Positions 9,265 through 20,154 are shown, counted from the stretch's first letter. The stretch is 64,000 nt of DNA from Blastococcus saxobsidens (GCF_002938435.1 NZ_POQT01000008.1:96040-160039), one strand, 5' to 3'. Translations and numbers: made by a program. The notes: generated by a model from the sequence alone, not told the origin.

Positions 9265-9326
9265 AAGCCTCCCGTCGCGAGCCCTCAGACGCTCCCACGG
9301 TGGTGAACGGCGTCACTGTCGGGCCC

Positions 9327-9434
9327 AGCGTAGGGGCGGGGAGTGTGCCACGACACAGTCTTCCGACGGCCTTTCGTGGTCGGTCCGGTGCTACGGAGTG
9401 CGTCTCCTGGGGCGGGGCGTCCGGGTCATTTGAC
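9327..9434 (-). promoter_or_regulatory. promoter/operator region of the NMT1-type importer operon
   Basis: Reading on the minus strand, a -10-like TACGCT lies at 9332-9327, just downstream of a dyad TGTG-N6-CACA (9344-9357, plus strand TGTGCCACGACACA). A second dyad GTCATTTGAC lies at 9425-9434. Both dyads and the CAGCGTAGGG block recur in the same order and nearly the same spacing upstream of the LigM-like gene (13802-13908). No good -35 is visible, which suggests activator dependence. The remaining intergenic sequence, 9435-9546, shows nothing clear. Confidence 0.55.
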
Positions 9435-9546
9435 GCACGTGCCCCCGGCGAGGCGCGTCTCACGGGTTCGTGCCGGGTGGAGCGGTGGCATTCTGGGGAT
9501 GCGTCGTACGGTGCCCCGGACCGACCCGCCGGGCGCGGGAGGGCGG

Positions 9547-10683
9547 TCAGCCCCGAGCGCGTGTCACCAGGCGCCGGTCGATGTCCTCCACGGTGGCACA
9601 CCCGGCGAGAGCCATGGCGCGATCCAGCTCGAGATGCAGCAGGTCGAGCACCTTCTCGACGCCGGCCTGCCCTCCGGCGGCGAGCCCGAAGAGGTAGGGA
9701 CGGCCGACCAGTACCGCCCTGGCGCCCAGGGCCAGTGCCTTCAGGACGTCGGTGCCGCGGCGCACGCCACCGTCGAGGAGCACCTCGGCGCGCCCGGCCA
9801 CGGCGTCGACGACGGCCGGCAGCGCCTCGATCGTCGCCGGCACGCCGTCCAGCTGGCGGCCGCCGTGGTTGGAGACGATCACGGCGTCGACGCCCTCGTC
9901 CATCATCCTGCCGCACGATTCCGGGCCGAGGACGCCCTTGACCACCAGCGGGCCGTGCCACAGCGCGCGCACCTGCCGGAGATCGGCCCACGTGACGGGG
10001 GAGGGGGAGGCCAGGATCTGCTCCTGGGTGGCCCGCACCGGCAGTCCGCGGATCTGCTGCCACGGTCCGGGCACCGCGCCCCGGATGAAGTCCAGCGCCC
10101 ACCCCGGCCGGGCAGCGCCCTCCAGCGCGAGTCGTGGACGGATGCGGACGGGGAGCGCCGTGCCGTTGCGCCGGTCCCGCTCCCGACCTCCGAAGACGGC
10201 GGTGTCGACGGTGAGCACCAGGGCCTGGTAGCCGGCGGCGGCGACGCGGTCGATCATGGCGGCCGTCTGCGCCCTGTGCTCGGGAAGGTAGAGCTGATAC
10301 CAGGCCCGGCCGTCCGCGACCGAGGCGACGTCCTCCAGGGCGTAGCTGGTCACCGTGCTCTGCACGTAGACCGTGTCCCGGGTGGCGGCTGCGGCGGCCA
10401 CCGCCAGCTCGGCATGCCGGTGAGCCACCCGGGCGCCCCCGGTCGGGGCGAGCAGCACGGGGGTCGACACCGACCGGCCCAGGACGGTCGTGGCCGTGCT
10501 CCGGGTGGCGACGTCGGCGAACGGTCGCGGACTGATCAGCAGGTCCTCGAAGGCGGCCTCGTTCCGCCGCATGGTCCTCTCGTCGTCCGCGCCCCCGTCG
10601 ATCGTGTCGAACACGGGACGGGGCAGCCGCCGGCGCGCGGCCTCGCGGACGTCCGCCAGGTTCACCGCTCGGTTCAGACCCAC
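9547..10683 (-). CDS. FMN-dependent alpha-hydroxy-acid dehydrogenase/oxidase (lactate/mandelate type)
   Basis: 378 residues with a TIM-barrel. It starts with NLADVREAARRRLPRPVFD. The family Tyr lies in WYQLYLP, and the catalytic His/Arg pair lies in SNHGGRQLDG. FMN phosphate binding is in DGGVRRGTDVLKALALGA and GRPYLFGL. It oxidises an L-2-hydroxy acid to the 2-oxo acid. I chose the GTG at 10683 because AGGA sits 7 bases upstream and the protein then begins where relatives begin. An ATG at 10749 would overlap the divergent gene. The short insertion typical of membrane-bound mandelate dehydrogenase cannot be judged by eye. Confidence 0.9.
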   Translation of the reverse strand: MGLNRAVNLADVREAARRRLPRPVFDTIDGGADDERTMRRNEAAFEDLLISPRPFADVATRSTATTVLGRSVSTPVLLAPTGGARVAHRHAELAVAAAAATRDTVYVQSTVTSYALEDVASVADGRAWYQLYLPEHRAQTAAMIDRVAAAGYQALVLTVDTAVFGGRERDRRNGTALPVRIRPRLALEGAARPGWALDFIRGAVPGPWQQIRGLPVRATQEQILASPSPVTWADLRQVRALWHGPLVVKGVLGPESCGRMMDEGVDAVIVSNHGGRQLDGVPATIEALPAVVDAVAGRAEVLLDGGVRRGTDVLKALALGARAVLVGRPYLFGLAAGGQAGVEKVLDLLHLELDRAMALAGCATVEDIDRRLVTRARG

Positions 10684-10747
10684 GCGAGCATCCTGCCCCG
10701 GCGCACCGTCGCTTGCGCCAGGCGGGCCGGGGCTGGTTCCGTGAGGC

Positions 10748-12130
10748 ATGAGCTCCCCGGTGACCGGCGGTCCTGGCATCGAGTCGTTGGGGACGATGCT
10801 CACGGCGGGAGCGCTGCTGTCCGATCCGGCGTCGACGGAGGCCTATCGGCACGACTGGACCCGGTTGCCGGACGCGGGGACCCCGCTGGCCGTCGTGCGG
10901 GCCGGCTCGGCCGCGGACGTGCAGGCCACGATCCGCTGGGCCGCGGAGCACCGGGTGCCGGTCGTGCCGCGCGGGGCGGGGACCAGCCTGGCCGGGGGGG
11001 CGACGGCGGTGGACGGCTGCCTGGTGCTGAGCACCGAGCGGATGACCGGGATCGAGATCGACCCGACGACCCGCACCGCCGTCGTCGAGCCGGGAGCCTT
11101 CAACGCTGCCGTCAAGGATGCCGCCGCCCCACACGGGCTCTGGTACCCCCCGGACCCGGGTTCGTTCCGGATCTCCTCGATCGGGGGCAACGTGGCCACC
11201 GATGCCGGGGGCATCTGCTGTGTGAAGTACGGGGTGACGAGCGACTACGTGCTGGGTCTCGACGTCGTGCTGGCCGACGGACGCCTGGTCACGCTCGGCG
11301 GCCGCACCGTCAAGGACGTCGCCGGACTGCCGCTGCTGAAGCTCTTCGTCGGCAGCGAAGGCACCCTCGGCGTGATCACCCGGGTGGTCCTGCGGCTGCT
11401 CCCGTCACCGAGCCCGGCGGCGACCCTGGTGGCCTACTTCGACGACCTCCGGGACGCGGCGTGGGCCGTGGTCGCCATGGGAGCGCGCGTACGCCCGGCG
11501 ATGCTGGAGCTCATGGACGCCGCCTCGATCGGTGCGGTGGAGGACTTCCAGCCCATGGGCCTGGACCGCGAGGCCGGCGCACTCCTGGTGGCGCAGTCCG
11601 ATGCGCCCGGCGCGGCGCGGACGGACGAGATCACCGTCATGGCGGGGTGCTGCGAGGAGGCCGGGGCGCGCAGCGTGTTCGCCACCGACGACCCGGCCGA
11701 GGGGGACATGTTCCTGGAGGCGCGCCGCGCCGCGGGGCCGGCGATCGACGCCCGCGGCTCGGTCCTGGCCGAGGACATCTGCGTGCCGGTGGACCGGCTG
11801 CCCACCGCGATGGAGCGGATCGGGGCCATCGCGCGCGAGCACCAGGTGGAGATCCCGGTCTTCGCGCATGCAGGGGACGGCAACCTGCACCCGGCCATCG
11901 TCCACGTGCCGGGCGACCAGGAGGGCCGCCGACGTGCGGAGGCGGCGTTCGCCGCGATCCTGCAGGTGGCGCTCGACTGCGGCGGCACCATCACCGGGGA
12001 GCACGGGGTCGGGCGGACCAAGCGCTCGGCGCTGCCCGCCCAGCTGGGACCGGACGTCATGGAGCTCGGGCAGCGGGTCCGCAACGCCCTGGACCCGCTG
12101 GGCATCCTCAACCCCGGCGTGCTCTGGTAG
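10748..12130 (+). CDS. FAD-linked oxidase, GlcD/D-lactate dehydrogenase type
   Basis: 460 residues. The N-terminal PCMH-type FAD domain carries VPRGAGTSLAGGA and PPDPGSFRISSIGGNVATDAGG; the C-terminal cap has FAHAGDGNLHP and GEHGVGRTKR, typical of GlcD and D-2-hydroxyglutarate/D-lactate dehydrogenases. It should oxidise a D-2-hydroxy acid. It is divergently arranged with the FMN enzyme, with about 64 bases between their preferred starts. Such D-specific and L-specific enzymes side by side suggest use of a racemic hydroxy acid. The ATG follows GTGAGGC, a modest ribosome binding site. Confidence 0.9.
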   Translation: MSSPVTGGPGIESLGTMLTAGALLSDPASTEAYRHDWTRLPDAGTPLAVVRAGSAADVQATIRWAAEHRVPVVPRGAGTSLAGGATAVDGCLVLSTERMTGIEIDPTTRTAVVEPGAFNAAVKDAAAPHGLWYPPDPGSFRISSIGGNVATDAGGICCVKYGVTSDYVLGLDVVLADGRLVTLGGRTVKDVAGLPLLKLFVGSEGTLGVITRVVLRLLPSPSPAATLVAYFDDLRDAAWAVVAMGARVRPAMLELMDAASIGAVEDFQPMGLDREAGALLVAQSDAPGAARTDEITVMAGCCEEAGARSVFATDDPAEGDMFLEARRAAGPAIDARGSVLAEDICVPVDRLPTAMERIGAIAREHQVEIPVFAHAGDGNLHPAIVHVPGDQEGRRRAEAAFAAILQVALDCGGTITGEHGVGRTKRSALPAQLGPDVMELGQRVRNALDPLGILNPGVLW

Positions 12131-12149
12131 CCCGTCGGAGGTGCAAGGA

Positions 12150-12195
12150 GGGCCGGGCCCCGACCGCAGGACGTCCTGCGGTCGGGACCCGGCCC
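12150..12195. terminator. bidirectional hairpin terminator between convergent genes
   Basis: An almost perfect inverted repeat: GGGCCGGG plus CCCGACCGCAGGA pairs with TCCTGCGGTCGGG plus CCCGGCCC around a loop of a few bases. It sits between the ends of the FAD oxidase gene (plus) and the LigM-like gene (minus). No T-run follows, as is usual in GC-rich actinobacteria. Confidence 0.8.
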
Positions 12196-12208
12196 GAAGC
12201 CTGAGGGA

Positions 12209-13915
<1,707 letters not shown>

Positions 13916-13998
13916 TCAGGCCCTCCGCGGTTCCCGCAGCGACGACGGCGCTCGGATCGGCGACATTGGCCGCGTCCGGACCACGGAGGAGGTAGGCG

Positions 13999-15219
13999 AT
14001 GACGCGACGGCCGGTCGGCCCGGGGGGTCGGCTCGCGGCCGGGACGGACCCTGCGCCGACGTCGTGGAGCGCCGTGGCCGGCCTCATGGGCGCCGGGGTG
14101 GTCGCCGCCGCGCAGATCGGTGGCGCCGCGGCGGCGCTCCCGGTGCTCCAGGACGAGTTCGGGCTCAGCTCGACCACCGCGGCCTGGTACCTCTCCACGG
14201 TGAGCCTGCTGAGCGCGGCCGCCGGTGTCCTCCTGGGTTGGCTGGGGCAGACGGTGGGGTTCGGCCGGCAGGTACGGCTGGGCCTGCTCGCGATCGTCGT
14301 CGCCGACCTGGGCGGTGCTGCGGTCGACTCGCTGGCGGGCCTGCTGGTGGCCCGGGTGGGGGAGGGTCTCGGGCTCGTGATGGTGATCCTCGCGGCGCCG
14401 CCCCTCCTCGCGGAGGTGTCCGGCCCGGCGCACCGGCGGCTCGTCGCCGGCGGGTGGGGTGCCTACATGCCGGTGGGTTCAGGACTGGCCGCGCTCCTCA
14501 TCCCTCCCGCGATCGGCCTGGTGGGCTGGCGGGGGGCGTCGGTCGCCGACGCCTGCCTGGCGGCGGTCGTGCTGCTGGCCGTGGTGCGCTGGGTGCCGTC
14601 CTCCGCGGAGCGCCGGCGGCCGTCGCTGGGCGGGCTGCTGGGGGCGATCCGCTCGCCGTCGGTCGTGATCATCACCGTCGCCTTCGGCCTCTACGCCGCG
14701 CAGTACCTGGCCGTGGTCGGGCTGCTGCCGAGCGCGCTCGTCGCCGACGAGGGGCTCTCCGTGGCCGCCGCGGGTGTGCTGGGGGCCGTCGTCTTCCTGG
14801 TGAACGCACCCGCCAACCTCCTCGGCGCGTACCTGCTGCACCGGGGAGCCCCGCTGCGATGGGTCATTCTCACCGGGTGCGTCGGCATGGCCGTGACCGT
14901 GTGGGGGGCGCTCGACCCGGCGCTGCCGCCGGCCCTGCGGGTCGCCTCGGCGATGGCGTTCTCGTTCGTCGCGGGCCTGGTGCCCTCGGCCCTCTTCGCC
15001 GGCCTGGCCGCCGTCTCCGCGGGTACCGGCTCGGCCGGTGCGGCCATCGGCCTGGTGACCCAGGGGTCGGGCGTGGGGCAGCTGCTCGGTCCGCCGCTGG
15101 TCGTGGCGGTGGGAACGGCCCTCGGTCAGGGGGCTGCCCAGTCCGCCGTCCTGGTCGGCCTGGCGGGTCTCGTGGCGGTGGGAGCCCTGGGGCTGCCACG
15201 GGGCGAGCGGACCCCGTGA
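13999..15219 (+). CDS. MFS transporter (CynX/aromatic-acid-type carrier)
   Basis: 406 residues with about 12 hydrophobic segments. The region around residues 70-110 (GWLGQTVGFGRQVRLGLLAIVVADLGG) is at the place of the MFS loop 2-3 signature but is not canonical. The ATG follows GGAGGAGGTAGGCG, a strong ribosome binding site. It is divergent from the LigM-like gene and shares its regulatory gap, so uptake or export of a related aromatic compound is a reasonable inference. Substrate cannot be read from the sequence. Confidence 0.8.
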   Translation: MTRRPVGPGGRLAAGTDPAPTSWSAVAGLMGAGVVAAAQIGGAAAALPVLQDEFGLSSTTAAWYLSTVSLLSAAAGVLLGWLGQTVGFGRQVRLGLLAIVVADLGGAAVDSLAGLLVARVGEGLGLVMVILAAPPLLAEVSGPAHRRLVAGGWGAYMPVGSGLAALLIPPAIGLVGWRGASVADACLAAVVLLAVVRWVPSSAERRRPSLGGLLGAIRSPSVVIITVAFGLYAAQYLAVVGLLPSALVADEGLSVAAAGVLGAVVFLVNAPANLLGAYLLHRGAPLRWVILTGCVGMAVTVWGALDPALPPALRVASAMAFSFVAGLVPSALFAGLAAVSAGTGSAGAAIGLVTQGSGVGQLLGPPLVVAVGTALGQGAAQSAVLVGLAGLVAVGALGLPRGERTP

Positions 15220-15318
15220 CGAGCGTGGCGACGGTGTACCGGGAGCTCGGTGCTGCACCGTCGTGCGGAGCCGGCGTCCGGACATCCGTTGGTGACGGCC
15301 CTGCAACTTTCCCGCCAA

Positions 15319-15352
15319 AATCGTTGTCAATCTCACGTCGGGTCCGTAGGTT
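15319..15352 (+). promoter_or_regulatory. promoter of the liv-type operon with overlapping operator
   Basis: TTGTCA (15324-15329), a 17-base spacer and TAGGTT (15347-15352) form a good sigma-70-type promoter, giving a leader of about 49 bases. The -35 is embedded in AATCGTTGTCAATC (15319-15332), whose centre is a TTG-N-CAA dyad. The same 14-base block, differing at one base, covers the -35 of the GntR gene at 21102, which suggests that regulator as the controller. Confidence 0.65.
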
Positions 15353-15407
15353 CCCCGGCGGGCTGGGACCCACCCGGAACATCGCGGCGACGGCGGGAGA
15401 GACGTCA

Positions 15408-16190
15408 ATGGCGGCTGAGCTGACCCTGCAGGACGTGAGCCTGCAATTCGGCGGCATCAAAGTGCTGCAGGAGGTGAGCTTCACCGTCGAGCCGGGCCAG
15501 ATCTTCGGGCTGGTCGGCCCCAACGGGGCGGGGAAGACGTCGCTGTTCAACTGCATCAGCGGGCACTACAAGCCGACCTCGGGCGTCGTGCGGATCGACG
15601 GCGCGGAGGTGCAGGGCGCGCGCCCGGCCACCCTCGCCGGCCACGGCCTGGCCCGCACGTTCCAGCACCCTGCGCTGCAGCTGCACGAGACGGTGCTGGA
15701 GAACGTGCTGCTCGGTGCGCACTCCCGGCTGCCCGGCGGAGCGCTGGAGTGGGCGGTGCGGACGCCGCGCACCCGGCGTGCGGAGAAGGAGCTGCGCGCC
15801 GAGGCGCTCGAGCTCCTGGAACGCAACGACCTGGGATGGGCCGCCCACCTGCCGGCCGACGAGCTGTCCCACGGCCTCCACAAGGGCGTCGAGCTGTGCC
15901 GCGCGCTGCTCATGAAGCCGAAGCTGCTCCTCCTCGACGAGCCCGCCGCCGGCCTCCCGCACACCGAGGTGGAGACGCTGATCGCGACGGTCCGGCGGCT
16001 GCGCGCGGAGGACGACATCACCGTCGTCATCGTCGAGCACCACATGGGCCTGATCGCCGCCCTCACCGACCGCGTCGTCGTGCTCGACCACGGCGCGAAG
16101 CTCATGGAGGGGTCGGCCGCCGAGGCGCAGTCCGACCCCCGGGTCATCGAGGCCTACATCGGAAAGGACGCCGCGGATGACGCTGCTTGA
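15408..16190 (+). CDS. livG: branched-chain/aromatic-acid type ABC importer ATPase LivG
   Basis: 260 residues. Walker A is GPNGAGKTS, followed by the LivG-type segment LARTFQHPALQ. The signature is LSHGLHKGVELCRAL, LSHG rather than LSGG. Walker B is LLLLDEPAAGLP and the switch His is in EHHMG. It is the first gene of livGFHMK. This HAAT family carries branched amino acids, urea, amides and also aromatic acids such as phenylacetate or protocatechuate. The ATG follows GGGAGAGACGTCA. The stop lies 14 bases inside the next gene. Confidence 0.92.
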   Translation: MAAELTLQDVSLQFGGIKVLQEVSFTVEPGQIFGLVGPNGAGKTSLFNCISGHYKPTSGVVRIDGAEVQGARPATLAGHGLARTFQHPALQLHETVLENVLLGAHSRLPGGALEWAVRTPRTRRAEKELRAEALELLERNDLGWAAHLPADELSHGLHKGVELCRALLMKPKLLLLDEPAAGLPHTEVETLIATVRRLRAEDDITVVIVEHHMGLIAALTDRVVVLDHGAKLMEGSAAEAQSDPRVIEAYIGKDAADDAA

Positions 16191-16887
16191 GCTGGAGGAC
16201 GTGACCGCGTCCTACGGCCCCGTCCAGGTGCTGGAGGGGGTATCGCTGAGCGTTCCGGAGAACGGCGCGTTCGGGATCCTCGGCGCGAACGGCGCCGGCA
16301 AGACCACGACCCTCCGCGCGATCAGTGCCACCGTCCGCACCGGCGGCCGCATCACCTTCGACGGCAAGGACATCCGCGGTCTGCGGCCCGACCAGGTCGC
16401 TGCCCTCGGCATCGCGCACGTGCCCGAGGGGCGCGGCACGTTCGGTGACCTGTCCGTCCGGGAGAACCTGCGGGTCGGCGCGTACCTGCGCAACGACCGC
16501 AAGGGCATCGACGAGGACATCGACTACTGCCTCGACCTGTTCCCCAACCTGCAGGAACGCATCGGGTCGAACGCGTCGGCGCTGTCCGGCGGCGAGCAGC
16601 AGATGCTCGCGGTGGCCCGGGCCATCATGTCCAAGCCCCGGTTGCTGCTGCTCGACGAGGCCTCGCTCGGCCTCGCGCCGAGCACGGCGAAGAACGTCTA
16701 CGACGCCATCCGGCGCCTGCGCAGCGAGTCCGGCATCGCGATGCTCGTGGTCGAGCAGAACGCCAATCTCGCCTTCACCCTCGTCGACGGCGCCACGGTC
16801 CTGGAGACCGGGCGGAACGTGCTCACCGGCACGACTGCCGAGCTCAAGGGCATGGACGAGATCCGTCGCGCCTACCTGGGAGGGTGA
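16177..16887 (+). CDS. livF: ABC importer ATPase LivF
   Basis: 236 residues with Walker A GANGAGKTT, signature LSGGEQQMLAVARA, Walker B LLLLDEASLGLAP and VVEQNANLA. The conserved VPEGRGTFGDLSVRENL places it in the LivF group. It overlaps livG by 14 bases and is followed by livH after one base. It pairs with LivG on the cytoplasmic face of LivHM. Confidence 0.93.
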   Translation: MTLLELEDVTASYGPVQVLEGVSLSVPENGAFGILGANGAGKTTTLRAISATVRTGGRITFDGKDIRGLRPDQVAALGIAHVPEGRGTFGDLSVRENLRVGAYLRNDRKGIDEDIDYCLDLFPNLQERIGSNASALSGGEQQMLAVARAIMSKPRLLLLDEASLGLAPSTAKNVYDAIRRLRSESGIAMLVVEQNANLAFTLVDGATVLETGRNVLTGTTAELKGMDEIRRAYLGG

Positions 16888-16888
16888 C

Positions 16889-17770
16889 ATGGGGACCTTC
16901 ATCCAACTCGTCATCGACGGCCTGTCCACCGGCTCCGTCTACGCGGCCCTCGCCCTCGCGATCGTGCTCGTCCACTCGGCGACGGGGCTGATCAACTTCG
17001 CGCAGGGCGGCATGGCGGTCCTCGCGGCGTACTTCGCGTGGTACCTGACGAACCAGGGCGTGCCGCTGATCGTCGCGATCCTGCTGTCGATCGTCTTCTC
17101 CTTCGCCCTCGGTGCGGTCGTCGAGCGCTGGCTGATGCGGCGCTTCGAGCGTGGCGACCCCGACACCGCCGTCGTGGTCACGATCGGCCTGCTCACGCTG
17201 ATCACCGGTATCGCCGGGTGGCTCTGGACGTACAACAACCAGCAGTTCCCGTCGCTGTTCCCCCTCGACACCGTGTCGTTCCTGGGGGTCTCGGTCAGCA
17301 TCCGGTCGATCGGGACGACGGTCGTCATCGTCGTGGCCATGGTCCTGCTGCAGGCGCTCTTCGTGGGCACCAAGCTCGGCCTGGCGCTGCGGGCGGTCGC
17401 GATCAACCCGCAGTCCGCGGCCTTCTCCGGACTGCCCGTCGGCCGTCTCCTGATGGTCGGCTGGGGCCTGGCGGCGGTGCTGGGGGCCGTGGCCGGGGCG
17501 CTCGTCGCACCGCAGCTCACGCTGACGCCGGGCATGCTCGACAACGCCCTCGTGTACGCGCTGGCCGCCGTCATCCTGGGCGGCCTCACCAGCCCCGTCG
17601 GCGTCGTCGTCGCGGCCTGGATCATCGGCATCCTGGAGAACCTGGCCGCGGTGTACGTGCCGTTCATCGGGCACGACCTGAAGATCGCCGTGCCGTTCAT
17701 CCTCCTCTTCGTCGTGCTCATCGTCCGACCTCAGGGCCTGTTCGGCCGGAAAACCGTGGTGCGCGTGTGA
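16889..17770 (+). CDS. livH: ABC importer permease LivH
   Basis: 293 residues, about eight membrane helices. Family marks are IDGLSTGSVYAALALAIVL at the N-terminus, GLINFAQGGMA, and the coupling segment LALRAVAINPQSAAFSGL. The ATG follows GGGAGGGTGAC. Its stop shares one base with the start of livM (TGATG), so the two are translationally coupled. Confidence 0.93.
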   Translation: MGTFIQLVIDGLSTGSVYAALALAIVLVHSATGLINFAQGGMAVLAAYFAWYLTNQGVPLIVAILLSIVFSFALGAVVERWLMRRFERGDPDTAVVVTIGLLTLITGIAGWLWTYNNQQFPSLFPLDTVSFLGVSVSIRSIGTTVVIVVAMVLLQALFVGTKLGLALRAVAINPQSAAFSGLPVGRLLMVGWGLAAVLGAVAGALVAPQLTLTPGMLDNALVYALAAVILGGLTSPVGVVVAAWIIGILENLAAVYVPFIGHDLKIAVPFILLFVVLIVRPQGLFGRKTVVRV

Positions 17771-18888
17771 TGGCCTCCGCCTCGTCCCTCTCCACCTCGT
17801 CCCGGTCCGCGGCCGCCCCCGCCGCGGCGGCTCCGTCCTTCCGGCAGCGTCGGTGGGTGCGCATGGCGGCCCCGCTGGTGCTCGCCCTCGTGCTCGCCGT
17901 GCTGCCCCTGGTGCTGCCGGAGTTCGCCAACGAGACGATCGCCCGCATCGGCGTCTTCGCCGTCGCGGTGCTCGGTCTCAACGTCGTGATGGGTTACACG
18001 GGGCAGGTGTCGCTGGGGCAGATCTTCTTCCTCGGCGTCGGCGCGTACGTCACGGCGTACGGCGTCCAGAACGACTGGAACATCGTCCTGGTCTTCGTGC
18101 TCGCCTGCCTGATCCCCGCCGTCGCGGGGCTGATCGTGGCGCTCGCCGCGGCACGCCTGGGCGGGCTGGCGATCGCGATGGTCACCGTCGCGCTGCCCAT
18201 CGTCGGCGTCCCGCTCGCCAAGCGGCTGAGCGAGTTCACCGGCGGTTCCCAGGGTCTGTCGGCGCGCTTCGCCGACAACCCGGAGTGGACCGGGCTCTAC
18301 GACGACCAGTGGCAGCTGTACATCGTGCTGGTCATCGGCGGCATCGTCTTCCTGCTGACCCGCTACCTCGTGCGCGGCAAGTACGGCCGGGCCTTCGCCA
18401 TCGTGAAGGGCAACGAGAACGTCGCGTCCTCCATGGGCATCTCGCCGTACCGGTACAAGGTGCTGGCGTTCACGATCGCCTCCCTCATCGGCGGCGTGAG
18501 CGGCTTCCTGTACATGCTCGTCGTCCAGTACACCTCGCCGGAGACCATGAGCTTCGGGCACTCGATCGAGCTGCTCGCCGCGATGGTGATCGGCGGCGCC
18601 GGGAGCATCGTGGGCTCGATCCTCGGTGGCGCCTGGTACGTGCTCGTCCCCCAGCTGACGAACGCGGTCGACGCCAGCCTCACGGCGTTGCTGCAGGGCG
18701 CCGTCCTGCTGCTCGTCCTGTTCGTCCTCCCCGGCGGCCTCGCGTCGCTTCCCCGCGCCCTCACCCGCGGCCGCCGGCGCTCCGGCGCCGACCGCGGAGT
18801 CGGCGCGCCACCAACCACTCCGTCGTCGACCGCAGGGTCGGGCACCGCGGCGGAGGGATCTGAGAGAGAGAGGCAAGGTCCCGCATGA
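17770..18888 (+). CDS. livM: ABC importer permease LivM
   Basis: 372 residues, about eight to ten membrane helices. LNVVMGYTGQVSLGQIFFLG and GGIGS-like GGAGSIVGSILGG are LivM marks; AFAIVKGNENVASSMGI is the coupling region. Both ends are longer than usual: a Ser/Ala-rich N-terminal tail of about 30 residues and a polar C-terminal tail of about 40. The stop overlaps the livK start as ATGA. Confidence 0.92.
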   Translation: MASASSLSTSSRSAAAPAAAAPSFRQRRWVRMAAPLVLALVLAVLPLVLPEFANETIARIGVFAVAVLGLNVVMGYTGQVSLGQIFFLGVGAYVTAYGVQNDWNIVLVFVLACLIPAVAGLIVALAAARLGGLAIAMVTVALPIVGVPLAKRLSEFTGGSQGLSARFADNPEWTGLYDDQWQLYIVLVIGGIVFLLTRYLVRGKYGRAFAIVKGNENVASSMGISPYRYKVLAFTIASLIGGVSGFLYMLVVQYTSPETMSFGHSIELLAAMVIGGAGSIVGSILGGAWYVLVPQLTNAVDASLTALLQGAVLLLVLFVLPGGLASLPRALTRGRRRSGADRGVGAPPTTPSSTAGSGTAAEGSERERQGPA

Positions 18889-20141
18889 ACACGCACTTTC
18901 GATCGCGGACTGCCCGCGGTGTCGCTGTCGTCTCGGCGCTCGCGCTGACCCTCACGGCCTGCGGTCGTGAAGGCGGCGGTGGCGGCGGTGGCGGCGGTGG
19001 CTCGGCCAGCCCCGGCATCACCGACGACTCGGTCACGCTCGGCGTCACCACGCCGCTCAGCGGCGCCACCGCCGGGCCGGGCACCTGCACCGTCGCCGGC
19101 GTCAAGGCCTACTTCGGCGCGAAGAACGCCGAGGGCGGCGTCGAGTTCGGCGACGGGAAGACCCGCACCGTCGACATCCGGGCGCTGGACGACACCTACG
19201 ACCCGCAGCAGGCGAAGGCCAACTACGACCAGCTCAAGAACGACGTCTTCGCGATGACCGCGGGCCTCGGGACGCCGACCAACCGTGCGTGGCGTGACGC
19301 GGCGATCGCCGACGAGGTGCCGCAGGTCCTGATCATGACCGGCGACCCGCTGTTCAGCGACACCGAGGAGAGCCCCTGGCAGCTCGGCTTCGTGCCGATC
19401 TACCAGAACGAGGGCGAGGCCTTCGGCGAGCTGCTCGCCACCTCGAGCGAGGAGCACAAGGTCGCGATCCTGTCGCAGAACGACGACTACGGCGAGGGCT
19501 ACGTCGAGGGCTTCAAGTCGGCCATCGAGGGCGCGGACAACATCGAGATCGTCGACGAGCTGACCTACGAGGCGACCGACACCTCCGTCGACGCGCAGAT
19601 CACCGAGCTCGCCAGCAGCGGCGCCGACATCTTCTTCAACGCGATGTCGGTGACCCCGCTGATGATCGCCTCGCTGCAGAAGGCGCAGCAGCTCAACTGG
19701 AAGCCCAGCTGGTTCCTGCCCTCGAACACCTCGAGCCCCGGGGCGATCCTGGAGCCCGGCGGCGCGGCGGCCTACCCCGGCATCTACTCCGTCTCCTTCG
19801 CGAAGGCGCCGCAGAGCCCGGCCTTCGCCCAGGACGAGGACGTCGTGGAGTACCTGGCGGCGCTCAAGGAGCACGGCGACTACCCGGACCCGCCGGCCTT
19901 CCCGCACTGCCAGTGGAGCTGGATGATCGGCGCGACGCTGGAGCAGGCGTTCGGCGAGATGACCGAGCCGACCCGGGAGAACTTCATGGAGGCGCTGCGC
20001 TCCATCGAGGACTTCCAGGCCCCGCTCATGCTGGAGGGCACCGCTGTGAACACCAGCGAGGAGGGCCAGCCGGCCGTCTCGACGCTGAACGTGCAGAAGT
20101 TCAACGGCAAGGGCTACGACACGGTCGAGTCCTTCGGGTGA
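18885..20141 (+). CDS. livK: ABC importer receptor lipoprotein LivK type
   Basis: 418 residues. The signal peptide ends in the lipobox LTAC, followed by a poly-Gly/Ser linker. The mature part is a periplasmic-binding-protein fold (VTLGVTTPLSGATAG at its start, VAILSQNDDYGEGYVEGF in the middle). It carries a Cys pair (GPGTCTVAGV and PHCQW). Placement as last gene of the liv operon and before a hairpin terminator is usual. Ligand unknown; the gallate-type operon downstream makes an aromatic acid or a breakdown product a fair inference. Confidence 0.92.
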   Translation: MNTHFRSRTARGVAVVSALALTLTACGREGGGGGGGGGGSASPGITDDSVTLGVTTPLSGATAGPGTCTVAGVKAYFGAKNAEGGVEFGDGKTRTVDIRALDDTYDPQQAKANYDQLKNDVFAMTAGLGTPTNRAWRDAAIADEVPQVLIMTGDPLFSDTEESPWQLGFVPIYQNEGEAFGELLATSSEEHKVAILSQNDDYGEGYVEGFKSAIEGADNIEIVDELTYEATDTSVDAQITELASSGADIFFNAMSVTPLMIASLQKAQQLNWKPSWFLPSNTSSPGAILEPGGAAAYPGIYSVSFAKAPQSPAFAQDEDVVEYLAALKEHGDYPDPPAFPHCQWSWMIGATLEQAFGEMTEPTRENFMEALRSIEDFQAPLMLEGTAVNTSEEGQPAVSTLNVQKFNGKGYDTVESFG

Positions 20142-20154
20142 CCTCGTCGTGACG

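Noticed and set aside
9344..9357. TGTG-N6-CACA dyads as Crp/GlxR sites
   Set aside because: The GlxR/Crp consensus has eight bases between TGTG and CACA; both copies here have six, so a different regulator is more likely.
9344..9357. TGGCAC on the minus strand as a sigma-54 -24 element
   Set aside because: No TTGC at -12 follows in either copy, and sigma-54 is generally absent from actinobacteria.
9547..10683. Mycofactocin-associated MftD
   Set aside because: It is an FMN hydroxy-acid enzyme, but no mftA/B/C genes are adjacent; the radical SAM gene at 50429 is 40 kb away and has no mftA-like peptide gene.
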